A DNA stretch of 35,666 bases from Cyanobacteria bacterium K_Offshore_surface_m2_239 (GTDB taxonomy: Bacteria; Cyanobacteriota; Cyanobacteriia; PCC-6307; Cyanobiaceae), in the NCBI GenBank assembly GCA_016882305.1, contig VGQX01000013.1, positions 1-35,666 on the forward strand, in the 5' to 3' direction. Position numbers and translations under genes: made by a program. The notes beneath the pieces were generated by a model, which worked only from the letters and a program-made list of their open reading frames with translations, made no database searches and was not told the DNA's origin. The first letter of the stretch is position 1. Each line of letters begins with the position of its first letter. Below, piece by piece: positions 25,875 to 34,967 of this stretch.

Positions 25875-26783
25875 TCAAAAGAGCCAAGCGTCGAGGTCGT
25901 GGGGTTGATCGTGGGCGCGGCACCACCCCACCACCGTGTTGAGCAGAAGCATGGCGACCGTCATCGGTCCCACGCCGCCGGGCACCGGTGAGAGCGCCGC
26001 CGCCAGGGGCTCCACCTCTTCCGCTTTCACATCGCCGCAGAGCTTGGCTTTTCCTCCGGGGGCGGCGTCGGGGGCGGGGGGGAGCTGATGGATGCCCACA
26101 TCCACCACCACGGCCCCGGGCGTCACATGTTCGGCGCCGATCATCCGGGGCCTCCCGGCGGCCACCACCAGCACCTCCGCCTGGCGCGTGAGGGCCGCCA
26201 GATCGCGGGTGTGGGAATGGGCCACGCTCACGGTGGCGTTGGCGGCCTGGAGCATCAGGGCCATGGGTTTGCCCACCAGGATGCTGCGCCCCACCACCAC
26301 CGCCCGTCGTCCCTCCAAGGGAACCTCGGCCTGACGCAGCAGCGCCATCACGCCGGCCGGCGTGCAGCTGCGCGGGCCGGCCTCCCCTTTGAGGAGTCGC
26401 CCCAGATTCAGCGTATGCAGGCCATCGGCATCTTTCGCGGGATCAATGGCCGCCAGGAGGGGCCCCTCGCGCAAGCCGGGGGGGAGGGGAAGCTGCAACA
26501 AAATGCCATCCACCTCGGGATCGGCGTTGAGCCGCTGAATGCGGTCGAGGACGTCCGCCGGCGAGGCGCTCGCGCTGAGGTGGGCGCCCAGATTGCGGAT
26601 GCCCACCCGCGCGCAGGCCTTTTCCTTGTTGGCCACATACACGCCGCTGGCCGGGTCATCGCCCACGCGCAACACGGCCAGGCCCGGCGGGCGTCCCACC
26701 GTGGTCTGGTGTGCGCCGATCACGGCGCTCAGACGGTTCTCAATCTCCGCGGCCAAGCGGCGCCCATCCAGAACAGTGGCCAC
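25875..26783 (-). CDS. folD: bifunctional methylene-THF dehydrogenase / methenyl-THF cyclohydrolase
   Basis: 302 aa cytoplasmic enzyme that interconverts 5,10-methylene-THF and 10-formyl-THF. Visible family motifs are [14 protein letters not shown] (catalytic Lys), [29 protein letters not shown] (NADP site) and the C-terminal [15 protein letters not shown]. The ATG at 26783 begins [15 protein letters not shown] as expected. It diverges from the HD phosphohydrolase gene across 96 bp and precedes crtE on the same strand, an arrangement common in picocyanobacteria. Confidence 0.96.
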   Translation of the reverse strand: MATVLDGRRLAAEIENRLSAVIGAHQTTVGRPPGLAVLRVGDDPASGVYVANKEKACARVGIRNLGAHLSASASPADVLDRIQRLNADPEVDGILLQLPLPPGLREGPLLAAIDPAKDADGLHTLNLGRLLKGEAGPRSCTPAGVMALLRQAEVPLEGRRAVVVGRSILVGKPMALMLQAANATVSVAHSHTRDLAALTRQAEVLVVAAGRPRMIGAEHVTPGAVVVDVGIHQLPPAPDAAPGGKAKLCGDVKAEEVEPLAAALSPVPGGVGPMTVAMLLLNTVVGWCRAHDQPHDLDAWLF

Positions 26784-26879
26784 GATCAGGGAAGGCAGAC
26801 ATCACAAAACCAGCATGCAATCCCGCGCCGGTCAGCGCCAAGGAAAGCATCGCTAAGTTGTGCTGGAATCTGGCCAGTC

Positions 26880-29000
26880 ATGGCTCGGGCCTTGCCTTTC
26901 CCTTTCGGGGCCTTTTCCGTGTCGCGACGCTTGGCCTCCAGGCTGTGGCGGTGGCTCTCGCGCCTGGAGCGTCCCCGGCAGGCCGTCGTGCCCTGGACCG
27001 CCGCGGGGATCACCGCGGTGGTGCTGGCCTCCGTGGTTGTGGCGCTGGTGACGAGCTGGCCCTGGCTGCTGCGAGCGAATCTGAGCCCCGGCCTGCCGGC
27101 GCCCTTCTCCGTGCGGGCGCCCCGAGCGGCGCTGGTGATCGACAGCGTCGCCCTGGAGCAGCGCCGCAGCGTCATTGGGGCCCGGTCGCAGGTGCAGGTG
27201 GTGGACGACGCCGCCAGCCGCGCCCTCCAGGACGAGCTGGACCTGCTCCTGAAGCAACTGCAACAACAGATCAGCAGCCGTCAGGCCCGCCTGGATCCCT
27301 TCAATCTCTCCGCTGCGGAACGGGCCTGGCTTCTGGGGCGGAGTCCCCAGGAGCTGCTCACCTGGCAGCAGGCGGTGCAGAAGGCCCAGCTGCGGATGCT
27401 CAGCCAGGGGGTGGTGGCCTCCGTGGCGGACGAACCGCTGCTGCTCGCGGCCCGGCTGCAGTTGGAGGGCCAACCGCCTCCGGGCCAGAGCCTCGGCAGT
27501 CGCCTGGTGGTGCGCAGCCTGCAGGGCCGCACCAACCTGCGCGGCGATCGCTTCTTGAGGCAGCAGCGCATCGAGGAGCTCGTCACCCAGGCGGGACTGC
27601 CCACGATCACCGTGCGCCGCGGCGATCTGATCAGCCGCCAGGGGGAGCCGATCACGCCCCAGGCGTTTGATGTGCTCGATTATTTCGGCCTGATCAACCG
27701 CCGTCCCCAACCCCTCGCCTGGATGGGCCACTTCGGCGAGGCCTTGATCGCCTGTGGCGTGATGGTGCTGGTGATGCGGCGCTGGAAGGCCAGCCTGGAG
27801 CCCCGCCAGGTGTTGCTGGCCTTGGCCATGCTCCTGGTGGTGCAGGGCATCAAGCTCTGGTTGGGTCCGCAGGCCTCCCCCCTGGCGCTGTTGGTGCCCC
27901 CCACCTTGCTGCTGGCGCAAGGGTTGGGAACGGCTCCGGGACTGGCCTGGCTGGCGGTGTCCAGCCTGCTCTGGCCCCACCCTCTCGACCCGGTGTTTCA
28001 GTGGCGGCTCCTGTTGGCCGCCCTGGTGGCCGCCCTGGCCGCGATCCTGGCGGGTCGGCAACGCAACCGGGCCCAGCTGCTCCAGCTCGCCCTGCTGCTG
28101 CCTGCCGCGGCAGCCCTGTCGCAGGCGCTGATCGCCCAGCTGGTCGGCCTGGTGTGGAACGGCGAACCGCGCCTGCCGAGGGCGCCGGAGCTGATGAATG
28201 AGGCGGTGATGGTTGGGGCCCTGCTGATGGCGGGCCTGCTCCTGGCTCCCCTGATGGAGAGCTTCTTCGGACTGCTCACCCGAGCGCGGCTGATGGAGCT
28301 GGCGGATCTGGAGCGTCCACTGCTGCGGCGGCTGTCCCTGGAAGCGCCTGGCACCTTTGAGCACACCTTGATGATTCTCGGCCTTGCCGAAGAGGGGGCG
28401 CGGGCGATTCAGGCGGATGTGGACCTGATCCGCACCGGCGCGCTTTATCACGATGTCGGCAAACTCCATGGTCCTCAGTGGTTCATCGAGAACCAGGACG
28501 GAGGGGCCAATCCCCATGATGCGCTGGATGACCCCCTGGAGAGCGCCCGGATCCTGCAGGCCCATGTGGATGAGGGCCTGAAGCTCGCCCGACGCCATCA
28601 CCTTCCCCGTCCCTTGGCCGACTTCATTCCGGAGCACCAGGGCACGTTGAAAATGGGGTATTTCCTCCATCAGGCCCGAGAGCGTCTGCCCGGGGTGAGT
28701 GAAGAGCGCTTCCGCTATCGCGGGCCCAACCCCCGCAGTCGGGAAACCGCCATCCTGATGCTGGCGGATGGCTGCGAGGCGGCCCTGCGTGCCCTGCCCC
28801 CGGACACGAGCGAAGCGCGGGCCACCACGACGGTGCGCCGCATCGTGGAGGCGCGGCGGGAGGACGGCCAACTGGCGGCCAGCGGCATCAGCCGGGCGGA
28901 GCTGGAGCTGGTCATCCGCGCGTTCGTGCGGGTGTGGCGGCGAATGCGGCATCGCCGCATCGCCTATCCCTTGCCGGGGGGGAAAGGGTTCAGCGCCTAA
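26880..29000 (+). CDS. 7TM-HD phosphohydrolase (PgpH-like)
   Basis: 706 aa membrane protein. A cytoplasmic N-terminal stretch and one membrane segment (WTAAGITAVVLASVVVALV) lead to an extracytoplasmic 7TMR-HDED domain (about residues 60-275), then a group of membrane segments (about 280-450) and a cytoplasmic HD domain with TFEHTLMILG, LYHDVGKLHG (HD near 522) and FIPEHQGTLKMGYF. In Listeria PgpH this architecture degrades c-di-AMP; the same role is likely but not proven here. The ATG at 26880 starts MARALPFPFGAFSVS; frames running further upstream are shadows of folD. Its TAA is only 2 bp from the convergent crcB stop. Confidence 0.9.
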   Translation: MARALPFPFGAFSVSRRLASRLWRWLSRLERPRQAVVPWTAAGITAVVLASVVVALVTSWPWLLRANLSPGLPAPFSVRAPRAALVIDSVALEQRRSVIGARSQVQVVDDAASRALQDELDLLLKQLQQQISSRQARLDPFNLSAAERAWLLGRSPQELLTWQQAVQKAQLRMLSQGVVASVADEPLLLAARLQLEGQPPPGQSLGSRLVVRSLQGRTNLRGDRFLRQQRIEELVTQAGLPTITVRRGDLISRQGEPITPQAFDVLDYFGLINRRPQPLAWMGHFGEALIACGVMVLVMRRWKASLEPRQVLLALAMLLVVQGIKLWLGPQASPLALLVPPTLLLAQGLGTAPGLAWLAVSSLLWPHPLDPVFQWRLLLAALVAALAAILAGRQRNRAQLLQLALLLPAAAALSQALIAQLVGLVWNGEPRLPRAPELMNEAVMVGALLMAGLLLAPLMESFFGLLTRARLMELADLERPLLRRLSLEAPGTFEHTLMILGLAEEGARAIQADVDLIRTGALYHDVGKLHGPQWFIENQDGGANPHDALDDPLESARILQAHVDEGLKLARRHHLPRPLADFIPEHQGTLKMGYFLHQARERLPGVSEERFRYRGPNPRSRETAILMLADGCEAALRALPPDTSEARATTTVRRIVEARREDGQLAASGISRAELELVIRAFVRVWRRMRHRRIAYPLPGGKGFSA

Positions 29001-29026
29001 GGTCAGCGCCGGAGGTCAGCGCCGGA
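29001..29026. repeat. 13-bp tandem repeat between the HD and crcB stops
   Basis: GGTCAGCGCCGGA occurs twice exactly, preceded by a related copy at about 28987. It spans the junction of two convergent genes and supplies the last codons of crcB. Confidence 0.75.
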
Positions 29027-29404
29027 GGGCGAGGAGGGCCCGCGACTCCAGCGGCGATGGACGGCGGCACCGAGGAGGAGGGCGGCCACCCCCAGGAGCC
29101 CATCCCGCGGGAGTTGGCTCAGAAGCTGGCTCCACTGGCCCTGTTCCAGGAGGGTGAGCAGGGCATGGATCCAGGAGCTGAAGGTGGTGAGCGAGCCGGC
29201 GAATCCCACGCCCACCAGCAGCTTCCGGCGCGGGGAGGGCGTGCCCAGGAGACCGGCGGCGCCGACCACGAAGCAGCCCAGCGTGTTGGCCAGCGGGGTG
29301 TTGGCGAGCCACCAGCGCAGCAGGGCGCCCGGGATGGCTCCGAGCGCCACCCAGGCCAGGGGGGCCAGCCAGCCGAGGCTGGAGCGGGGGGCGGCGCGGG
29401 TCAT
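29003..29404 (-). CDS. crcB: CrcB fluoride exporter, subunit 1
   Basis: 133 aa CrcB/Fluc channel subunit with four membrane segments. Typical features are ALGAIPGALLRWWLAN, NTLGCFVVGAAGLL (conserved Asn) and FAGSLTTFSSW, the Phe/Thr-rich stretch that lines the fluoride pore. Fluc proteins form antiparallel dimers that export fluoride. The ATG at 29404 overlaps the stop of the second crcB gene as ATGA, so the two are made together and could form a heterodimer of opposite topologies. Confidence 0.93.
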   Translation of the reverse strand: MTRAAPRSSLGWLAPLAWVALGAIPGALLRWWLANTPLANTLGCFVVGAAGLLGTPSPRRKLLVGVGFAGSLTTFSSWIHALLTLLEQGQWSQLLSQLPRDGLLGVAALLLGAAVHRRWSRGPSSPSGADLRR

Positions 29405-29796
29405 TGCCAGACCCGCGCCAGGGCCAGGCCCGAGAAGCAAGCGAGGAGCCCTCCGAGCAGGGAGGCCAACCCCAGAAGAAGAGCCTCCAGGCGCCCGTGG
29501 CGCCGCCAGGCGGTCACCAGCTCCGCGATGAAGGCGGAGTAGGTGCTCAAGCCCCCGAGAAAACCGATCGCCAGGGCCCGCTCCAGAGCATCTTGGGTGG
29601 GCTTCTCCCAAAGGGGCTGGAGTCCCATCAGGAGGCCCAGGAGGAGGCAGGCGAGCATGTTGACGCCCCAGGTGGCCCAGTGGGGCCGGCGCAGGCGGCG
29701 GGCGCCGCCGCTCACCAGGCAGAAGCGGAGCCAGGCGCCGGGGACCGCCCCCAGAACAACCAGCAACCCGGGGGACACCGGGTCGAGAGGCCTCAT
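29401..29796 (-). CDS. crcB: CrcB fluoride exporter, subunit 2
   Basis: 131 aa second CrcB-type protein with GAVPGAWLRFCLVS, WGVNMLACLLLGLL and FLGGLSTYSAFIAE, that is, the same motifs as its neighbour but diverged. The real start is the ATG at 29796; the open frame extends upstream to 30198 only as a shadow of the divergent gene. Tandem crcB pairs in bacteria such as Bacillus form dual-topology heterodimers. I looked for a fluoride riboswitch in the 120 bp before the start and saw no convincing match. Confidence 0.92.
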   Translation of the reverse strand: MRPLDPVSPGLLVVLGAVPGAWLRFCLVSGGARRLRRPHWATWGVNMLACLLLGLLMGLQPLWEKPTQDALERALAIGFLGGLSTYSAFIAELVTAWRRHGRLEALLLGLASLLGGLLACFSGLALARVWQ

Positions 29797-29919
29797 CGCG
29801 CGGGTCCGTACATGGGGCAACCTTATGGCCGGCGCGGTCGCGCCAGGGTTTGCCAACAGCGCCGCCTCCAGGGTGTAAAGATTGCGAAGCCTTGACGGCT
29901 GGGAAGCGAGGTGTTGACC

Positions 29920-30306
29920 ATGCGTGATCCACTGGAGGACTACGGTCCCCAGGAGGGGAGAGTTTTCTCTCCCGGCCCCCCGGGTCCGGATGGCTTCCGC
30001 TGGCTGCAATGGCTGCAGTTGGCTCTCTCCTCCGCCCTGCTGGTTGTTTTCGTGAATCAGGTGATGAGCCTGCGCGAAGTGAATCGACAGATCGCCCGTC
30101 TTCATGAACGAATTGATCTTCTCGAAAGCTCTCGCATGCTGGAGTCGCGCCCGTTGATGGACGAGAAGCAGCGAACGCTGGAACAACGGTTGCGCCAACT
30201 GGAGGAAACGCTGCGCGAGCTGTCCGCAGAGAGCAGAGGGACTCCTCCTGGCGAGGTGGAGATTCCCGCTTTCCAGATGCCCCCTCCGCCTCGCACCTTG
30301 CGTTGA
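29920..30306 (+). CDS. small membrane-anchored coiled-coil protein of unknown function
   Basis: 128 aa from the ATG at 29920; a GTG at 29911 with GGGAAG upstream is an alternative. The N-terminal 30 residues are acidic and Gly/Pro-rich, then LQLALSSALLVVFVNQVM forms one membrane helix, followed by a long heptad-rich helix from REVNRQIARLHERIDLLES to QRLRQLEETLRELSAES and a Pro-rich tail (MPPPPRTLR). I do not recognise the family. It diverges from the crcB pair across 123 bp. Confidence 0.7.
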   Translation: MRDPLEDYGPQEGRVFSPGPPGPDGFRWLQWLQLALSSALLVVFVNQVMSLREVNRQIARLHERIDLLESSRMLESRPLMDEKQRTLEQRLRQLEETLRELSAESRGTPPGEVEIPAFQMPPPPRTLR

Positions 30307-30459
30307 TGGCTCGTCGCTCTCAAGGACTCTCTAGGCGCAAGACTTGCTGAATGGCGCAGTGATGAAGCGAGCAGCAATGAATGGAATTAAAGGGGGGTAA
30401 CGCTGTCGGGGAATAGGCCTGCTGGTGGATCGCGCCAAAATGAATTCGACGCGCAGCGA

Positions 30460-31305
30460 TCAGCCCTTGACTGAATCGGCTGTCGCTGTGGGGATGATGG
30501 TGCGTTGCAAAACAATGAACAAGGCAAGAACAGGCAGGATGGAGACAACAGAACCGGCGGCGACGAGGCGCCAATCCAGGGAAAAACTGGAAGAAAGTTG
30601 TTGCAAACCCAGAGGTAATGTGTAAATTCTTGGCTCATCGATGATGATCAATGGCCAGAGAAAATCGCTCCAAGTTCCGATGAAGGTGAGCATGCCGAGG
30701 GTGATCAGGTCGGGTCGGGCCGCCGGGATGAGCACATTCCACCATTCGCCAACAGGGGTGCAGCCATCGATTCGGGCCGCCTCCTCCAGCTCCCGCGGAA
30801 CGGAGAGAAAGCTCTGACGCAAGAGAAAGATGCCGAAGGCGGTGGTGGCTTGTGGCAGAACGAGCGCGAGGAGGGAGTTGCGCAGGCCGACCTTCACCAT
30901 CAGCACATACAAGGGGATCATCACCACCTGAAAAGGGATCAGGACGGTGGCGACGATCAGAGCCAGCACGGTCCCCCGGCCGCGGAAGGACATGCGTGCC
31001 AGGGGATAGGCGGCCAGGGAGGAAAAGAGGAGATTGGCCACCACCGCCAGACCGCTGACCAGGGTGCTGTTGAGCAGATAGGTGCCCATCGGATGGTCGC
31101 GAAACAGGCGGCCGTAGGCCTCCAGGCTCGGCTGACTGGGCAGGAGGGAGGGAGGGCTGGTGAAGATGTTTTCGCTGGGTCCTTTCAACGAGGTGCTCAC
31201 CAACCAGAGGAGGGGGAGCAAGGTCAGCAGAGCGAGCATGAGCAGCAGCACCAATTGCGCGGCGACAGCACGCACCGGCTGGCCGGCAGCGGACGCGCGC
31301 CTCAC
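30460..31305 (-). CDS. sugar ABC transporter permease (MalG/GgtD-like)
   Basis: 281 aa inner-membrane permease with six membrane segments. The EAA loop, EEAARIDGCTPVGEWWNVLIP, is the contact site for the ATPase and, with FGIFLLRQSFLSVPREL, marks the MalG class of carbohydrate permeases. In cyanobacteria the closest relative by type is GgtD of the glucosylglycerol/sucrose/trehalose uptake system. No partner permease, binding protein or ATPase is adjacent: the downstream gene on this strand is far and the upstream gene is leuA, so other subunits must lie elsewhere. Confidence 0.85.
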   Translation of the reverse strand: MRRASAAGQPVRAVAAQLVLLLMLALLTLLPLLWLVSTSLKGPSENIFTSPPSLLPSQPSLEAYGRLFRDHPMGTYLLNSTLVSGLAVVANLLFSSLAAYPLARMSFRGRGTVLALIVATVLIPFQVVMIPLYVLMVKVGLRNSLLALVLPQATTAFGIFLLRQSFLSVPRELEEAARIDGCTPVGEWWNVLIPAARPDLITLGMLTFIGTWSDFLWPLIIIDEPRIYTLPLGLQQLSSSFSLDWRLVAAGSVVSILPVLALFIVLQRTIIPTATADSVKG

Positions 31306-31482
31306 GACCGCGGCCTCGGGGCGCGGAAACGCGGTTCGCGCCGGACGGGGTGGGCGGGGATGGACGCGGCGCTGGCCTCCACGGGAGGGAGAAACAAGGG
31401 GTTCGAGGTCAAGTTAAGCGGCGGCCCTGGCCCCGGGGGGGGACCACAGGGCCGCAGCGGGGAGCAGCCGGGCGGGGCCCGC

Positions 31483-33108
31483 TCAGACCGCGCGTGTTTC
31501 CGCCAGGGGCAGGGGCGCCTTTTGCGGGTGGAGCGGTTGGCGCCGCTCGCCGACCACCAGGCGGTTGAGGGCATTGACAAACGCCTGGGCGGCCGCCACG
31601 ACGATGTCCGTGTTGGCGGCGTGGCCGGAGTAGAGCACGCCTTCCGAGCGCAGGCGAATCGTCACCTCCCCCATGGCATCGATGCCCTCGGTGACGGATT
31701 TGACGCTGAATTCCACCAGCTCGTTGGGCACGTCCATCAGGGCGTTGAGGGCCTGGCAGACGGCATCCACGGGGCCGGTGCCGATGCTGGCGGTGCTGGC
31801 CTCGCCGTCCGCCGTTTCGACGGTGACGGTGGCGGTGGGGAGGAGCCCCGTGCCGCAGCTGACCTGCACCCGCTTGAGGACAAAGGGAACCTCGTCCTGC
31901 AACTGCTGCACCTGCTCGCTGACGATGGCCTCCAGATCCCGATCGCTCACCTCGCGCTTGCGATCCGCCAGCTCCTTGAAGCGGGCGAAGGACTCATCGA
32001 GGTCGTTCCGTTCCAGGCGGTAGCCGAGCTCCTCGAGCCGGGCGCGGAAGGCGCTGCGGCCGGAGAGCTTGCCCAGGGAGATGCGGTTGTCCGCCAGGCC
32101 GACGGTGCGGGCGTCGATGATCTCGTAGGTGAGGCGGTTTTTGAGCACGCCGTCCTGGTGGATGCCGGATTCATGGGCGAAGGCGTTGGCGCCGACGATG
32201 GCCTTGTTGGGTTGCACGGCCATGCCGGTGAGGTTGGAGACCAGACGGGAGGTTTTGGTGATCTCCTCGGTGCGCACCGCCGTGAGCGGCTCGGCGCTGT
32301 CCGCCGGGCGGCCCAGGAAGGGATTGAAGTAGGAGCGGCGCACGTGCAGCGCCATCACCAATTCCTCCAGGGAGGCGTTACCCGCCCGCTCGCCGATGCC
32401 GTTGATGGTGCATTCCAGTTGGCGGGCGCCGTGCTTGACGGCTTCCAGGAAGTTGGCCACAGCCAGGCCGAGGTCGTTGTGGCCGTGAACGGAGATGACG
32501 GCCTGGTCGATGTTGGGCACCGCGCGGTTGATGCCGGCGATGAGTTCACCGAATTCCGCGGGGGTGGCATACCCCACGGTGTCGGGGATGTTGATCGTGG
32601 TGGCGCCGGCTTCGATGGCCGCCGCGATCACCTCATGCATGTAGGCGGGATCACTGCGCCCGGCGTCCTCACAGGAGAATTCCACATCGTCCACGAACGA
32701 GCGGGCATAGGCCACCATGTCGCGGGTGATGGCGAGCACGTCGGCGCGGGTCTTGCGCAGCTTGTGTTCGAGGTGGATGTCGCTGGTGGCGATGAAGGTG
32801 TGGATGCGGCGGTGGGCAGCCGGGGCGACGGCATCGGCGCAGGCCTTGATGTCGCCGGGGGCGGCCCGGGCGAGGCCGCAGATCGTGGGGCCGTGCTCTG
32901 TGCCGACAATGGAGGCGATGCGTTGCACAGCGTTGAAATCCCCCGTGCTGGCGAAGGGGAAACCGGCCTCGATGATGTCCACCCCCAGGCGAGCCAGCTG
33001 CTGGGCGATGGCGAGCTTTTCATCGAGGTTGAGGCTGGCGCCGGGGGACTGCTCCCCATCGCGGAGGGTGGTGTCGAAGATGAGAACGCGGCCGGGATCG
33101 CGGGCCAT
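31483..33108 (-). CDS. leuA: 2-isopropylmalate synthase
   Basis: 541 aa enzyme that condenses acetyl-CoA with 2-ketoisovalerate, the first committed step to leucine. The TIM barrel shows [17 protein letters not shown] (catalytic Arg-Asp), [13 protein letters not shown] (metal His residues) and [13 protein letters not shown]; the C-terminal LeuA allosteric domain includes [17 protein letters not shown] and ends near residue 510. The ATG at 33108 begins [17 protein letters not shown]; the 43 codons upstream are translated tandem repeat and not credible. It diverges from the GH57 gene. Confidence 0.96.
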   Translation of the reverse strand: MARDPGRVLIFDTTLRDGEQSPGASLNLDEKLAIAQQLARLGVDIIEAGFPFASTGDFNAVQRIASIVGTEHGPTICGLARAAPGDIKACADAVAPAAHRRIHTFIATSDIHLEHKLRKTRADVLAITRDMVAYARSFVDDVEFSCEDAGRSDPAYMHEVIAAAIEAGATTINIPDTVGYATPAEFGELIAGINRAVPNIDQAVISVHGHNDLGLAVANFLEAVKHGARQLECTINGIGERAGNASLEELVMALHVRRSYFNPFLGRPADSAEPLTAVRTEEITKTSRLVSNLTGMAVQPNKAIVGANAFAHESGIHQDGVLKNRLTYEIIDARTVGLADNRISLGKLSGRSAFRARLEELGYRLERNDLDESFARFKELADRKREVSDRDLEAIVSEQVQQLQDEVPFVLKRVQVSCGTGLLPTATVTVETADGEASTASIGTGPVDAVCQALNALMDVPNELVEFSVKSVTEGIDAMGEVTIRLRSEGVLYSGHAANTDIVVAAAQAFVNALNRLVVGERRQPLHPQKAPLPLAETRAV

Positions 33109-33160
33109 GGGCGGCAACAGGGGGTGTAAGGCGGACTGACTATGAGTTGACCCATTGTAA

Positions 33161-33217
33161 GGGCCGGGTCGCGAGGGGCCAGGGCCGGGTCGCGAGGGGC
33201 CAGGGCCGGGTCGCGAG
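33161..33217. repeat. 21-bp tandem repeat, 2.7 copies, in the leuA/GH57 spacer
   Basis: Units beginning GGGCCGGGTCGCGAG start at 33161, 33182 and 33203; the first two are identical over 21 bases and the third is cut at base 15. A further GGGCCGGG follows at 33225. The repeat fills the divergent spacer where promoters of both genes would be expected. Confidence 0.92.
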
Positions 33218-33271
33218 CGATGGCAGGGCCGGGCCACCGGGGCCGTAAAGTTGATTCACCGCAGGATCTCC

Positions 33272-34837
33272 ATGGCCGCAGGAGCTTTGGCCCTGGTGCT
33301 CCACGCCCATCTCCCCTACGTCCGCTCGGGAGAGGCGGGCTCCTTGGAAGAGGACTGGTATTTTCAGGCGCTCCAGGAGTGTTATCTGCCCCTGTTGCGG
33401 GCCCTGGAGGCGGCATGCTCTGATCCCGAGCAGCGCCCCCGCCTCACCGTTGGCCTCTCCCCCACCCTGCTGTCGCTGCTGAGCGACGCCACGTTGAATC
33501 AGGGCTTCCTGGCCTGGCTGCGGGTGCGCCGCGAGCTGCTGGCGGAGGCCCCGCCGGAGCAGGCGGCGGCGGCGGAGGCGTTGGCGGAGGAGCTGGACAC
33601 CGTGGCCCGCGAGTGGCGGGCGTGCGAGGGGCGGCTGCTGGAGCGCTTCCGGCGCCTCCGGGATGAGGGGGTGCTCGATCTGATCACCTGCGCCGCGACG
33701 CACGGCTATCTGCCCCTGCTGCGCGATTCCCCCGAGGCCGTGCGCGCCCAGCTGTTGACGGCGGTGCGCGAGCACCAGCGCCTGCTGGGGGAACGGCCGT
33801 TGGGGATCTGGCTGCCGGAGTGCGCCTACTACGAGGGGCTGGACCAGCTGCTGCTCTCCTGCGGCCTGCGCTACAGCCTGCTGGATGGCCATGGCCTGCT
33901 CCATGCCCAGCCCCGGCCGCGCTACGGCGTCTACGCCCCGATTTGCTCCCCCGCCGGGGTGGCCTTTTTCGGTCGCGACAGCGCCTCCACCCTGCCGGTG
34001 TGGAGCGCGAGCCAGGGCTATCCCGGCGATGGGGTGTATCGCGAGTTCCATCGCGATCTGGGCTGGGATCTGCCGGAGGAGCACCTGCGGTCCCTGGGCA
34101 TCGGCAGCCGCCGCCCGCTGGGGCTCAAGCTCCATCGCGTCACCGCCCAGGGGTGTCCCCTGGAGCACAAGCAGCCCTATGGCCCCGCCTTGGCCGAGGC
34201 CAAGGTGGCGGACCATGCCGCCGCCTATCTCCAGAGCCGGCTGGAGCAGCTCCATGGGTTGACGAACACGATCGAGCGCCCGCCGCTGCTGGTGGCGCCG
34301 TTTGACGCGGAGCTGTTCGGGCACTGGTGGTTCGAGGGGCCGCGTTTTCTGGGGGAGCTGTTCCGCCAGGGGCCGGAGCGGGAGCTGCGCTTCACCCATC
34401 TGCGGGAGGTGTTGGCGGAGGGGCTGCCGCTGCAGGTGTGCCAGCCCTCCCCGTCGAGCTGGGGGCAGGGGGGCTACCACGACTACTGGCTGAATGACAG
34501 CAATGCCTGGGTGGTGCCGGAGTGGCAGCGGGCGTCGCGGGCGATGGTGCGGCGGGTGAACCGGGGCGTGGGCAGCGCGGAGCAGCGCCGCTGGCTGAAC
34601 CAGGCGGGCCGGGAGCTGCTGCTGGCCCAAAGCTCGGATTGGAGCTTCATCCTGCGGGCGGGCACAACCACGGAGCTGGCCCGGGAGCGGATCCATCGCC
34701 ATCTCGACCGCTTCTGGCGCCTGATGGATGCCATCGAGCACCACACCCCCCTGAACCCCCGCTGGGTGCAGGCGGTGGAGCGGGAGGACGGGCTGTTTCC
34801 GCTGCTGAACGCAGCGGACTGGATGACCCGGCCCTGA
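33272..34837 (+). CDS. GH57 family protein, probable 1,4-alpha-glucan branching enzyme
   Basis: 521 aa. The family opening LVLHAHLPYVRSGE, the catalytic Glu in WLPECAYYEGLDQL (near residue 183) and the Asp in APFDAELFGHWWFEGP (near 343) define GH57 with the DUF1957 C-terminal helical part (about 420-521), the layout of GH57 branching enzymes. It would introduce alpha-1,6 branches in glycogen, in the cytoplasm. ATG 33272 with AGGA about 7 bases upstream is better than the TTG at 33251. In some organisms this subfamily has weak or no branching activity, so the exact reaction is less certain than the family. Confidence 0.88.
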   Translation: MAAGALALVLHAHLPYVRSGEAGSLEEDWYFQALQECYLPLLRALEAACSDPEQRPRLTVGLSPTLLSLLSDATLNQGFLAWLRVRRELLAEAPPEQAAAAEALAEELDTVAREWRACEGRLLERFRRLRDEGVLDLITCAATHGYLPLLRDSPEAVRAQLLTAVREHQRLLGERPLGIWLPECAYYEGLDQLLLSCGLRYSLLDGHGLLHAQPRPRYGVYAPICSPAGVAFFGRDSASTLPVWSASQGYPGDGVYREFHRDLGWDLPEEHLRSLGIGSRRPLGLKLHRVTAQGCPLEHKQPYGPALAEAKVADHAAAYLQSRLEQLHGLTNTIERPPLLVAPFDAELFGHWWFEGPRFLGELFRQGPERELRFTHLREVLAEGLPLQVCQPSPSSWGQGGYHDYWLNDSNAWVVPEWQRASRAMVRRVNRGVGSAEQRRWLNQAGRELLLAQSSDWSFILRAGTTTELARERIHRHLDRFWRLMDAIEHHTPLNPRWVQAVEREDGLFPLLNAADWMTRP

Positions 34838-34934
34838 GGGGGCTGGCAGGGGCGTCTGGGAGGAGAGGAAATGGCGGTGATGGTGAGGGGTGGTGACGAA
34901 AGGGCGGTAACGGTCAGCACCAGAAGCTGTGTAG

Positions 34935-34949
34935 CTTGCGACACGCAAG
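34935..34949. promoter_or_regulatory. inverted repeat upstream of the second GAP-like gene
   Basis: CTTGCG-ACA-CGCAAG is a perfect 6-bp stem with a 3-base loop, ending 18 bases before the ATG at 34968, where no clear ribosome binding site is seen. It may be an operator or an mRNA hairpin. Confidence 0.35.
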
Positions 34950-34967
34950 TCGCTTTGACCCAGCCCC

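Noticed and set aside
29797-29919. Fluoride riboswitch upstream of the crcB pair
   Set aside because: The leader contains GC-rich short stems but not the GGCGATGG...TAA..ATGACGCC-type pattern expected of the crcB motif.
30850-33129. A 759-codon open frame on the plus strand
   Set aside because: It is the antisense shadow of leuA and the permease gene, with Gly/His/Asp-rich composition and no recognisable domain.
33161-33217. CRISPR array
   Set aside because: The repeats are directly adjacent without unique spacers, and no cas genes are present in the window.
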